Positions 1 to 6,543 of a stretch of DNA of 8,725 bases are shown here, piece by piece (within the stretch, counting starts at the first letter, position 1; every line of letters starts with the position of its first letter). Source of the stretch: Planctomycetota bacterium. Its GTDB lineage: Bacteria; Planctomycetota; Phycisphaerae; WQYP01. The stretch lies in NCBI GenBank assembly GCA_021780285.1, contig JAJXZA010000384.1, forward strand, positions 1 through 8,725. The letters run 5' to 3'. The position numbers and the translations under genes are program-made. The notes below the pieces were generated by a model. The model was given only the letters and a program-made list of their open reading frames with translations, was not told the DNA's origin and did no database searches.

Positions 1-1
1 A

Positions 2-1261
2 GCCGCCAAAGAGCGCCTCGGTATGGATGTCCACGTCATAAGCTCATCGGAAGAAGCCCGGCTAATTTATCTTGCGGTTCGCCAGGGGGTGGACTTTCAA
101 GATCAACCGGTGCTAATAGTAGACATTGGCGGCGGCTCGGCGGAGTTTATTGTGGGCACCGCGCAAAAAGCCCTTATGCTCGAAAGCCGCAAAGTCGGCG
201 CCAGCCGCCTCACGCAGCAATTTGTGCACAGCGACCCGATAAGCCGCCGCGACCTGCGCGCGCTTCAAAAGCATATTAAAAAGCTCTTGCGTCCGGTATT
301 GGGCCGGGCCAAAGAGTTGGGCGTGCGGCGCATCATCGGCACCTCCGGCACGATGGAGAACCTCGCAGCCATGTGCGCCGGCCTCCACGGTGAAGAAGAA
401 ACCCGCCGCCGCATCTTAAGCCGCATGCTCCGCGAGGACTTTGACGACGTATTTGCCGAATTGCTGCAAATGGACGTAGACGAGCGCCGAAGCCTTGCCG
501 GCCTCGACCCCGGCCGGGCGGAACAAATTCTCGCCGGCGCTGCCGTGGTGAATTATGTTTTTGATCAGATAAACGCTCCGGCCATTGACGTATCCGATCG
601 CGCCATGCGTGAAGGCATGATTATAGATTACATGCAAACCCACTGGCCGAAGGTGCGGTTGTCGGTGGAAGTGCAAGACCCGCGGCGGCGAAGCGTTATA
701 GAGCTGGGCCGCCGCTGCAATTACGATGAAAAGCATCACCAGCAGGTGTCGCGGCTGGCCGTGGAACTGTTTAACCAGCTCAAGCGAGTGCATCATTTAC
801 CCGACAAATACCGCGAACTTTTGGAATATGCCGCACTCGGCCACGACCTGGGCTGGCACATCGGCCATAGCGGCCACCATAAACATTCATACTATTTGTT
901 GAAAAACGGCGACCTGGAAGGCTTTGCCCCGCTTGAAATAGACATTATCGCCAATGTGGCCCGGTATCACCGCCGCAGCTTACCCAAAAAAAGCCACGAG
1001 GCTTATATGAGCCTGGCCCCCGCCGAGCGCACCGTGGTGTGCAAGCTTGCAGCCTTGCTGCGCCTTGCCGAAGCACTGGACCGCGGCCATTGGGGCAACG
1101 TCAGGGCTTTGCATTCGCGCATCGCGGCAACTGCGGTGAGCGTGCGCATTTTAACGCAGGCCGACCCCGAGCTGGAACTCTGGGCGGCGCGGCACAAAGC
1201 CGATATGTTTGAAAACGTGTTTGGGCGGACGGTGCGCATATCGCCCGGCTCGCATGTGTAG
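2..1261 (+). CDS. Ppx/GppA-family phosphatase with C-terminal HD domain (5' partial)
   Basis: Members of this family hydrolyse inorganic polyphosphate (exopolyphosphatase) or the 5' phosphate of pppGpp in the cytoplasm; the sequence does not settle which. The frame is open from base 2, before the first ATG at 23, and the first residues align to the middle of the actin-like N-terminal domain, so roughly 100 residues lie off the left edge. Counting from the Met at base 23: the SSEEA segment (about 8-12) is the usual catalytic-glutamate region, DIGGGS (34-39) is the phosphate-binding loop, and GTSGTMEN (from 106) is the second nucleotide loop. A C-terminal HD domain follows, with KHH (237-239), HD at 274-275 and a GHSGHHKHS stretch, as in long Ppx proteins of about 500 aa. 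It ends in TAG just before mutL, so the two may be co-transcribed. The family call is firm; the substrate is open. Confidence 0.93.
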   Translation, partial: AAKERLGMDVHVISSSEEARLIYLAVRQGVDFQDQPVLIVDIGGGSAEFIVGTAQKALMLESRKVGASRLTQQFVHSDPISRRDLRALQKHIKKLLRPVLGRAKELGVRRIIGTSGTMENLAAMCAGLHGEEETRRRILSRMLREDFDDVFAELLQMDVDERRSLAGLDPGRAEQILAGAAVVNYVFDQINAPAIDVSDRAMREGMIIDYMQTHWPKVRLSVEVQDPRRRSVIELGRRCNYDEKHHQQVSRLAVELFNQLKRVHHLPDKYRELLEYAALGHDLGWHIGHSGHHKHSYYLLKNGDLEGFAPLEIDIIANVARYHRRSLPKKSHEAYMSLAPAERTVVCKLAALLRLAEALDRGHWGNVRALHSRIAATAVSVRILTQADPELELWAARHKADMFENVFGRTVRISPGSHV

Positions 1262-1287
1262 TTGGTTTGCTTAGCGAAAGTGCATGT

Positions 1288-3207
1288 GTGGCTGATATTC
1301 GCCTGCTATCCGACGCTTTGATCAACAAAATCGCCGCCGGCGAAGTGGTGGATCGTCCGGCCAGCGTGGTCAAAGAACTGGTTGAAAACTCCGTAGACGC
1401 CGGCGCTACGTTTATTTCCGTTACGGTCGAAAATGCCGGGCGCACGCTTATTCGTGTTGCTGACAACGGCGGCGGCATCGCGCCCGATGAGGTACCGCTA
1501 TCCCTGGCGCGGCATGCGACCAGCAAAATCCGCTCCATGGACGATTTATTTGAAATTCACACCATGGGCTTTCGCGGCGAGGCGCTGGCGTCTATTGCGG
1601 GTGTAAGTCACCTTACGCTGGTCACGCGCCAGGCCAAAGACGCCCAGGGCGTTCGGGTCGAAGCCCATGAAAGCACGCTCGGCCCGGCCGAGCCATGCGC
1701 TGCACCCGTGGGCACCAGCATAGAAGTGCGCGATTTATTCTACTGTGTGCCGGCACGGCGTAAGTTTTTGCGCAGCGACACCGCCGAGTTCGGCCATATT
1801 CAAGAGGCTCTCGTGCGCGTGGCCCTGGCACAGCCGCAGGTGGGCTTTTCGCTCACGCATAATGGGCGAAAACTCCTTGATCTGGCGGCAACCAGCGATC
1901 ATCGCCTGCGCGTTGCCGAGGTTGTAGGACGCGACAATTACGACAACCTGCTGCCGCTGGCGTTTAAATCACCGGAGGTGCAGGTTGCGGGGTTTGCGGG
2001 CATGCCGGCCCTGGCGCGGGCCACGGCGCGCTATCAGTATGTGTTTTTGAATGGGCGGTTCATCCGCGACCGCTCTATTTTGCATGCCGTTAAAGAGGCC
2101 TATCGCGGCCTCATCGAGCCAAGCCACCAGCCGCTGGCTCTGGTGATTATCACCATGCCTCCGGTGCTTTTTGACGTTAATGTGCATCCACAAAAAATAG
2201 AGGTGCGATTTCGCGATCCCAATGCCGCCTACCGTGCGGTGCTCGCGGCCATACGTGAATGCCTGCTCAGCCGCGACCTTACGCCGCGGGCGCAGCTTCG
2301 CCCCGATGCCGCTGCGCCGCCGCCCATGCCGACTGCTCCTTGGCGCCCCCGCGACACCGCCGCCGAAACCCGCCGCGTGCTCGCTGATTTCTTTAAGGCG
2401 GCCCCAACCGGCGCGCAAAGCACCATGCGAGATCAGTTTGAGACTTTTACCGCGACTGGTGCCGTGCCGGGCGGGCAAAGCGCTGCCGGGGAGTCGGCCA
2501 CGCCGTTCGCCGAATTGCCCTCGGTTTTGGAACTTGGGCAAACTGCCCAGGGTGATGCCGCGGTCCCGGCACAGCCGTTCGCCCCTGCAAAGCAGGCCGC
2601 TGCGGCCGGCCATGCCCCATCCCTGCCGGCGCCGGGGCCTTACCGATTTCAGCAGTTTCATCAAAGCTACATCGTTGTTGAAGAAGACGATGGTCTGGTC
2701 ATTATTGACCAGCACGCCCTGCACGAACGCATCATTTATGAAGAATTGCTGGAACGCATTCGCCGCGGCACGCTCGAGGCCCAGCGTCTGTTGCTGCCGG
2801 TGGTTGTACCCGTATTGCCCGAACAGGCCGATGTGGTGGAGCGCGTGCGGCCGCTGCTGGCCCGCCTTGGCATTGAGATCAATCATTTCGACGCCGGCAG
2901 CATTGCCGTGCAAAGCCTGCCAACCCTGTTGCGCCGTTTAAACCCGGCGGAACTGCTCAAGCAACTGCTCGATCATCTGCTTGAAGAGGGCGACAAGCTT
3001 CAGGATGAGCACCTGCTCCATGAAGTGCTCGACATGGCAAGTTGTAAGGCCGCAATTAAGGCGGGCGATCCACTCACCGATGCCGAGATCGCCGCCTTGC
3101 TCGAGCGCCGCCACATGGTTGACCGATCAAGCAATTGTCCGCATGGCCGGCCAACTACGGTGCGGCTGACGCTGCGCGATCTGGAGCGACAATTCAAACG
3201 CCGTTAA
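1288..3207 (+). CDS. mutL: DNA mismatch repair protein MutL, endonuclease type
   Basis: MutL couples mismatch recognition by MutS to strand removal. The N-terminal GHKL ATPase shows the expected order: ELVENSVDAGA, ADNGGGI, GFRGEALASI, FLNGRFIRD and NVHPQKIEVRF. A proline/alanine-rich linker follows (about residues 340-450), then the C-terminal dimerisation domain. That domain has DQHALHERIIYE (D474 onward), which fits the DQHA-X2-E-X4-E metal-binding nuclease motif, plus SCKAAIKAG (Cys at about 586) and CPHGRPT (Cys at about 617), the other conserved nuclease-site motifs. This is the nicking type found in most bacteria, unlike E. coli MutL. I chose GTG 1288 (639 aa) because IRLLSDALINKIAAGEVV then sits at the usual distance from Met, with a weak GAAAG 7 nt upstream. 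TTG 1267 (646 aa) is an in-frame alternative. It starts 26 bp after the phosphatase stop, so co-transcription is likely. Confidence 0.97.
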   Translation: MADIRLLSDALINKIAAGEVVDRPASVVKELVENSVDAGATFISVTVENAGRTLIRVADNGGGIAPDEVPLSLARHATSKIRSMDDLFEIHTMGFRGEALASIAGVSHLTLVTRQAKDAQGVRVEAHESTLGPAEPCAAPVGTSIEVRDLFYCVPARRKFLRSDTAEFGHIQEALVRVALAQPQVGFSLTHNGRKLLDLAATSDHRLRVAEVVGRDNYDNLLPLAFKSPEVQVAGFAGMPALARATARYQYVFLNGRFIRDRSILHAVKEAYRGLIEPSHQPLALVIITMPPVLFDVNVHPQKIEVRFRDPNAAYRAVLAAIRECLLSRDLTPRAQLRPDAAAPPPMPTAPWRPRDTAAETRRVLADFFKAAPTGAQSTMRDQFETFTATGAVPGGQSAAGESATPFAELPSVLELGQTAQGDAAVPAQPFAPAKQAAAAGHAPSLPAPGPYRFQQFHQSYIVVEEDDGLVIIDQHALHERIIYEELLERIRRGTLEAQRLLLPVVVPVLPEQADVVERVRPLLARLGIEINHFDAGSIAVQSLPTLLRRLNPAELLKQLLDHLLEEGDKLQDEHLLHEVLDMASCKAAIKAGDPLTDAEIAALLERRHMVDRSSNCPHGRPTTVRLTLRDLERQFKRR

Positions 3208-3632
3208 CTTTATAATGTCCACCGGGGTGATGGCGTCACCTGGTAGCCGCACTTTTGCATGGGCGGCAATCCCACAGAATCGCATCCGCGGCGGCGTGTG
3301 ACGAAGCAACACGAAATACGCACATTGTCACCGCATGTTACTGTCATTAAATAAGCGATAGGTCTATAACTTACGTCAAGAGGCCGCTCTATGACAAATG
3401 GCGATTGCATTGAGTCGTCAGTTAAAAAAGGTGCGGGGGTTTGCCGGCGGGTGGCGGGGCGTAAAACCGCTTGTCCTGCCTCAAAATTGAGCTATGGGGT
3501 GATTCATACGGTTCCGTGGGGCCAAAAATCGCACCGGCCAAGTGTCCACGAACGGTGTTCATAGAGGTCGCATCATATAAAAACGCTATTTTTTGAATAA
3601 TATTAGACTTATATTTCGTATACACGAATAAT
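3208..3632. other. Non-coding spacer between mutL and the secreted-protein unit
   Basis: I see no convincing gene here. Its left part has mixed composition and its right part (from about 3570) is strongly AT-rich. A perfect TATAAT occurs at 3211-3216 just after mutL, but the best -35 (GCGACA, 3186-3191) is 19 bp away. One + strand frame, 3391-3564 (57 aa, ATG), has an AGAGG eight bases upstream, but its composition is not protein-like and it matches nothing I know. TTCGT-N4-ACGAA at 3615-3628 is an inverted repeat upstream of the next promoter and could be a protein-binding site. Confidence 0.5.
3221..3244 (+). terminator. Possible weak terminator or 3' hairpin after mutL
   Basis: An interrupted hairpin starts 14 nt after the mutL stop. 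GGTGA (3226-3230) pairs with TCACC (3236-3240) around a 5-nt loop. Past a bulged G, a G-U pair and ACC/GGT extend the stem. There is no immediate U tract; only a short TTTT lies about 8 nt further on. It may protect the 3' end rather than terminate. Low certainty. Confidence 0.3.
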
Positions 3633-3681
3633 AAAAATTTTTAAGATTTCTTCTTGACAAAACAATTATCGGGTCTATAAT
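3633..3681 (+). promoter_or_regulatory. Strong sigma70-type promoter with UP-like tract
   Basis: TTGACA at 3654-3659 and TATAAT at 3676-3681 are both perfect consensus hexamers, separated by 16 bp. The predicted start is about 3688. An AAAAATTTTT palindrome (3633-3642) and further AT-rich bases lie where an UP element would contact the alpha subunit of RNA polymerase. The flanking DNA is otherwise GC-rich, so the site stands out. It drives the leader and the small secreted protein. The promoter call is strong; the UP role is inferred from composition and position. Confidence 0.88.
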
Positions 3682-3687
3682 CTCCAA

Positions 3688-3889
3688 TGTTGATTGGTTA
3701 CTGGCTTGCTTATAGGCAGTAACCGCAACTCGGAGCATCGCTGCCCGAAGGTGTGCTTAAGCGAAGTGCTTAGGCGGCCCAATGGACGCGGTCCGGTGCT
3801 CTTAGCGTAGGCAGAGATGGTGGCCAAACTTAATGGTTTTGGCCGGTGCTTTTAGTGGCAGCTTTGGGAAGAGATCGGAAAGTTTTGTT
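3688..3889 (+). promoter_or_regulatory. Long structured 5' leader, possible cis-regulatory RNA
   Basis: About 200 nt separate the predicted transcription start from the ATG. By eye I find these stems: GGTTACTG 3696-3703 with CAGTAACC 3717-3724 (perfect, 8 bp); GAGCATC 3733-3739 with GGTGCTC 3795-3801 (one G-U), closing a junction; GCTGCC 3740-3745 with GGCGGC 3773-3778, capped by TAAGC/GCTTA (3758-3772); GGAC-gcg-GTCC 3784-3794; and GGCCAAA 3822-3828 with TTTGGCC 3838-3844. An imperfect direct repeat beginning CCGGTGCT occurs at 3793-3814 and 3843-3861. I tried to match c-di-GMP-I, SAM-I, cobalamin and TPP riboswitch cores from memory and none fit. A leader this long and structured suggests control of translation or stability, but no ligand can be named. 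Confidence 0.5.
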
Positions 3890-4279
3890 ATGCCGACGAC
3901 AGCACGCAAAGTTATGATGGGACGAAAGTTTTCTCTGGCAACGGTCTTGATGGCGACTGCGTGTTTCTCGGCGGTTGGCTTTGGCAAGACGGTCACGGGG
4001 AGCAAAGCCGCCGATAAGGTTGCGGCTCCCAGTGAAGCTGTGGATTGCATAAGCGGCCCTACCTGCGTGGCTTTCTCCACAGCGTTTGAAAAACAGATAC
4101 TTCGTGCCGCGGCAGGTACGCTTGGCCGGTCTGTCGCACAACAACCTAATGCGGTCGCTGCAACGTCGGCGATCAGTAATATAAGCTTCGCAGCCAAACC
4201 GGCTGCCGATATGCCTCTGGATGGCATGGGGGGCATGCTTGCCCTGGGTTCGGCGAGTTACTTTTTCGGTTCGCCGTAA
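3890..4279 (+). CDS. Small predicted secreted protein of unknown function
   Basis: I do not recognise this 129-aa protein. The N-terminus has basic residues (R6, K7, R12, K13) followed by a hydrophobic stretch at about 14-32 (FSLATVLMATACFSAVGFG), which fits a Sec signal peptide. A Cys at 25 follows ATA, a poor lipobox, so a lipoprotein is possible but less likely. The mature part is alanine/serine-rich, has a Cys pair in DCISGPTC (a possible disulfide), and ends in a small-residue stretch, GGMLALGSASYFFGSP. No PEP-CTERM or other sorting motif is visible. ATG 3890 is chosen over the upstream in-frame start at 3833 because GGAAAG lies 7 nt before it and the signal peptide then starts properly; 3833 also falls inside a leader hairpin. 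It has its own consensus promoter and strong terminator, suggesting high, independent expression. Confidence 0.7.
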   Translation: MPTTARKVMMGRKFSLATVLMATACFSAVGFGKTVTGSKAADKVAAPSEAVDCISGPTCVAFSTAFEKQILRAAAGTLGRSVAQQPNAVAATSAISNISFAAKPAADMPLDGMGGMLALGSASYFFGSP

Positions 4280-4320
4280 GCCCGAACTAACGTTGACCCT
4301 CTCTCCTTTCTTATCGCACC

Positions 4321-4359
4321 ACCCACGGGGGAGCCACTTGCTCCCCCGTGGGTATTTTT
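4321..4359 (+). terminator. Strong intrinsic terminator
   Basis: A perfect 14-bp GC-rich stem (4321-4334 with 4340-4353) around a 5-nt loop is followed directly by ATTTTT. It lies 41 nt after the stop of the small secreted-protein gene and separates that unit from ruvA. The stem is symmetric but a U-tract is present only on the + strand side, so termination is for + strand transcription. Confidence 0.92.
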
Positions 4360-4489
4360 GCCGATAGGCCAATCATCTTAAAACGATTCTCTTTGCCGCC
4401 TCTGTACGCGGTTCGCTTGCCGGTTATACTTGCCCCGTATATTGGACAGCTAGGCTTGCAGGTTGTCCGCAGCAGGAACAGAGTGCACA

Positions 4490-5116
4490 ATGATTGCTCG
4501 TATCAATGGTACGGTTGAAGCGGTTGGAACCGATGCGGTTCTGGTATTCGTCGGCGACATGGGCTACGAGCTTTATGTGCCCGCGGTGGACCTGCCGCGA
4601 CTGCAAACGCAGGTGGGCAACCGCGTCACCTTTTTTACGCTGGAGTACATTGAGGGTAACGCGAGCTTTGGGCAGCTGGCTCCGCGACTCATCGGCTTTA
4701 TGCGTAGCGACGACAAGGAGTTTTTTCAAAAGTTTATTACGGTCAAGGGCATCGGCCCGCGCCGCGCCCTGCGGGCGCTCACCAAACCCATAGACCAGAT
4801 TGCCGGCGCCATTTGCCGCAAAGACAGCAAGTTTCTCACAAGCCTGCCGGAAATCGGCAAGCGCACCGCCGAGCAGATGATCGCGGAGTTGTACGGCAAG
4901 GTGGACAGCTTCGCCACGCCCGGCACCGGCGTTGCCGCTGAAGCGGCCAAACCGCGAACCGAGGCGCAAAGCCAGGCCATCGCCGCAATGGTTCAGCTTG
5001 GCGAGCGGCGTATCGAGGCTGAAAATTGGGTGGATCGCGCCTGCGCCGTAGACCCTGCGCTGGCCGGCAGCAATGCGATCATGAAGGCGGCATACCGCCT
5101 CAAGGCCGGTGCTTGA
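4490..5116 (+). CDS. ruvA: Holliday junction branch-migration protein RuvA
   Basis: RuvA tetramers hold the four-way junction flat and load RuvB rings on opposite arms. The 208-aa length is normal. Residues 1-65 form the OB-fold domain, opening MIARINGTV. Two helix-hairpin-helix DNA-binding motifs follow: VKGIGPRRA (G87-P90) and LPEIGKRTAEQ (from about 119). After a flexible linker (about 143-160), the C-terminal domain that touches RuvB runs from about 161 (SQAIAAMVQLGERRIEAE). ATG 4490 gives the canonical N-terminus; an in-frame start at 4463 would add nine residues with no homology pattern. The ribosome site is weak (AGGA, 12 nt upstream). A TATACT at 4425-4430 could be a -10 box, but no good -35 or SOS box is visible. 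The EYIEGN / PRLIGF segments are the basis for the planctomycete guess. Confidence 0.96.
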   Translation: MIARINGTVEAVGTDAVLVFVGDMGYELYVPAVDLPRLQTQVGNRVTFFTLEYIEGNASFGQLAPRLIGFMRSDDKEFFQKFITVKGIGPRRALRALTKPIDQIAGAICRKDSKFLTSLPEIGKRTAEQMIAELYGKVDSFATPGTGVAAEAAKPRTEAQSQAIAAMVQLGERRIEAENWVDRACAVDPALAGSNAIMKAAYRLKAGA

Positions 5117-5117
5117 A

Positions 5118-5139
5118 CCGCGGCCCAGCGCAGCCGCGG
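5118..5139 (+). other. Hairpin in the ruvA-ruvB spacer
   Basis: CCGCGG at 5118-5123 and 5134-5139 can pair across a 10-nt loop, starting just after the ruvA stop. No U tract follows, so it is not a terminator by itself. It may affect the ratio or stability of the ruvAB message; this is an inference. Confidence 0.3.
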
Positions 5140-5165
5140 AACCTTAAACGCATAGAGAACGCACC

Positions 5166-6221
5166 ATGACCAGACAACGTATCGTCAGCGGGCAGCAGCT
5201 ACCGGAAGATGAGCCTTCGCGGCAGGGCGCCTCGCCGCTGCGCCCCAAACGCCTTGCGGAATACATCGGCCAGAGCGAACTGGTCGAAAAGCTGCAAATC
5301 AGTGTGCAGGCCGCCAAGGCCCGCCATGAGGCCATGGAGCATGTGCTGCTGCATGGTCCGCCCGGCCTCGGTAAAACCACGCTGGCGTACATTATCTCGG
5401 AAGAGCTAAACGCCGGTGCGCCCAAAATGACCAGCGGGCCCGCGCTCGCCCGGCCTACCGATCTGGTATCTATGCTTACCAATATTCGCGACGGCGAAGT
5501 GCTGTTTATTGATGAAATTCACCGCATGCCCGCCGCCGTCGAAGAATATCTCTATTCCGCCATGGAGGACTTTGCCATTGACGTGGTCACCGGCGGCGGC
5601 ACCCATGCTGATTCGCTGCATATTGACCTTGCTCCCTTTACGCTCATAGGCGCTACCACACGCGCCGGTTTGCTCAGCGGCCCCATGCGTTCGCGCTTTG
5701 GCATTGTGCACCATCTAAACTTCTATTCGCCGGCTGATTTGCTCACCATCGTCAAACGCTCGGCCCAGTTGCTTGAGCTTCCAGCCGATGCCGAGGCTCT
5801 TACGCTGGTTGCGCAGCGGGCCCGCGGCACGCCGCGAGTAGCCAACCGCATTTTGCGCCGCGTGCGCGACTTTGCGCTGGTTCGCGGTCAGGGGCGGCTT
5901 ACACTGCCTATCGCCCGCGATGCGCTCGATTTAGAAGGTATAGACGAACTTGGCCTTGATGCATTAGACCGCCGCTTTATGAAGGTGCTCGCCCGCGATT
6001 ACGATGGCGGCCCCGCCGGCCTTGAAGCGCTCGCCGCCACCATGGGCGAAGAAGCCGACACGCTCGAAGATGTCGTCGAACCGTTTCTGCTGCAAACCGG
6101 CTTCATCCGCCGCACGCCCAAGGGCCGCCAGCTTACCGCCGCCGCCTACAGCCACCTCAAAATCAAACCGCCTCCGCCCAAGCCTGTCGAAAATACCGGC
6201 GATGCAGCGCAGTTATTTTAG
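5166..6221 (+). CDS. ruvB: Holliday junction DNA helicase RuvB
   Basis: RuvB is the hexameric AAA+ motor that pumps DNA through the RuvA-bound junction. At 351 aa it is full length. Features in order: RPKRLAEYIGQ N-terminal segment, Walker A GPPGLGKTT (64-72), Walker B VLFIDEIHR (112-120), the STATE-like beta-hairpin region VVTGGGTHADSLHIDL that contacts RuvA, sensor 1 LIGATTRAG, the arginine finger in PMRSRFG (R175), sensor 2 RGTPRVANR, and a C-terminal winged-helix domain ending FIRRTPKGRQLT. The tail after about 330 is proline/lysine-rich and variable in the family. It lies 49 bp after ruvA on the same strand, so the pair is probably an operon; ruvC, which encodes the resolvase, is not in the window. 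Confidence 0.98.
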   Translation: MTRQRIVSGQQLPEDEPSRQGASPLRPKRLAEYIGQSELVEKLQISVQAAKARHEAMEHVLLHGPPGLGKTTLAYIISEELNAGAPKMTSGPALARPTDLVSMLTNIRDGEVLFIDEIHRMPAAVEEYLYSAMEDFAIDVVTGGGTHADSLHIDLAPFTLIGATTRAGLLSGPMRSRFGIVHHLNFYSPADLLTIVKRSAQLLELPADAEALTLVAQRARGTPRVANRILRRVRDFALVRGQGRLTLPIARDALDLEGIDELGLDALDRRFMKVLARDYDGGPAGLEALAATMGEEADTLEDVVEPFLLQTGFIRRTPKGRQLTAAAYSHLKIKPPPPKPVENTGDAAQLF

Positions 6222-6297
6222 GGGCCTGTCCGAGGCGATGCGTGGCTTAAATTCACCGCCCAGATTATTTCGCGCATTCCAACAGCCTTCTGGGGGC

Positions 6298-6315
6298 GCG
6301 GGCGTCCTCGCCCGC
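6298..6315. repeat. REP-like GC-rich palindrome
   Basis: GCGGGCG (6298-6304) and CGCCCGC (6309-6315) form a perfect 7-bp stem with loop TCCT. Hairpins of this kind between genes are typical of REP-type interspersed repeats, but only one copy is in the window, so the repeat status is inferred. Confidence 0.4.
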
Positions 6316-6366
6316 ATCGCTCACCAGTACGATTTCCGCATTACTCCCCGCTGCATATTCCGAAAA

Positions 6367-6415
6367 GTGGCTTCTACTGGTGTGCCAAAAGCCACGGCTC
6401 CGCCTGCCGGCAGTA
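6367..6415. repeat. Compound palindromic element, possible interspersed repeat
   Basis: GTGGCTT (6367-6373) pairs with AAGCCAC (6389-6395), and TGG/CCA pairs inside that loop. TACTG (6375-6379) could instead pair with CAGTA (6411-6415), and CTGCCGGCAG at 6404-6413 is itself a 10-bp palindrome. Such nested, mutually exclusive symmetry is more like a REP/BIME-type repeat or an RNA structure than random spacer. No U tract follows. Confidence 0.35.
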
Positions 6416-6506
6416 TGAAGACTCAACACTTCTTATCTGCGATGATCCGCTTAATCTTCGGTTCGGTCGGCCTAACGCAAGTAACTCGGATGGCTACCGC
6501 GCACAT

Positions 6507-6535
6507 TTGACAACCACGTTGCAATTGTCCATCAT
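6507..6535 (+). promoter_or_regulatory. Candidate promoter for the 261-aa gene
   Basis: A perfect TTGACA (6507-6512) is followed after 17 bp by CATCAT (6530-6535), four of six matches to the -10 consensus. The predicted start, about 6542, falls almost on ATG 6544. Either the message is leaderless or translation starts at ATG 6610. The weak -10 keeps confidence low. Confidence 0.3.
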
Positions 6536-6543
6536 CGCCTGCC

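Larger units (their letters stand above)
6222..6543. other. Non-coding spacer after ruvB with palindromic elements
   Basis: No open frame here looks protein-like; the long + frame across it is the ruvB region read out of phase. There is no clear ruvB terminator. The stretch does hold two compact palindromic segments (6298-6315 and 6367-6415) and a TTGACA near its right end, all listed separately. Confidence 0.5.

Noticed and set aside
3391..3564. 57-aa + strand frame with an AGAGG upstream
   Set aside because: Composition and codon use are not protein-like, it lies in a low-information spacer, and no family resemblance is visible.
3687..3722. 11-aa upstream peptide (ATG 3687) at the predicted transcription start
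   Set aside because: It would have to be leaderless and it coincides with the first perfect leader hairpin, so the frame is more simply a by-product of that stem.
3833..3889. N-terminal extension of the secreted protein to base 3833
   Set aside because: It lacks a ribosome site, overlaps a leader hairpin, and would bury the signal peptide; ATG 3890 has GGAAAG at proper spacing.
4381..4489. SOS (LexA) box upstream of ruvA
   Set aside because: A CTGT at 4402 has no matching ACAG half-site at the right spacing, and no GAAC-N4-GTTC-type site is present.
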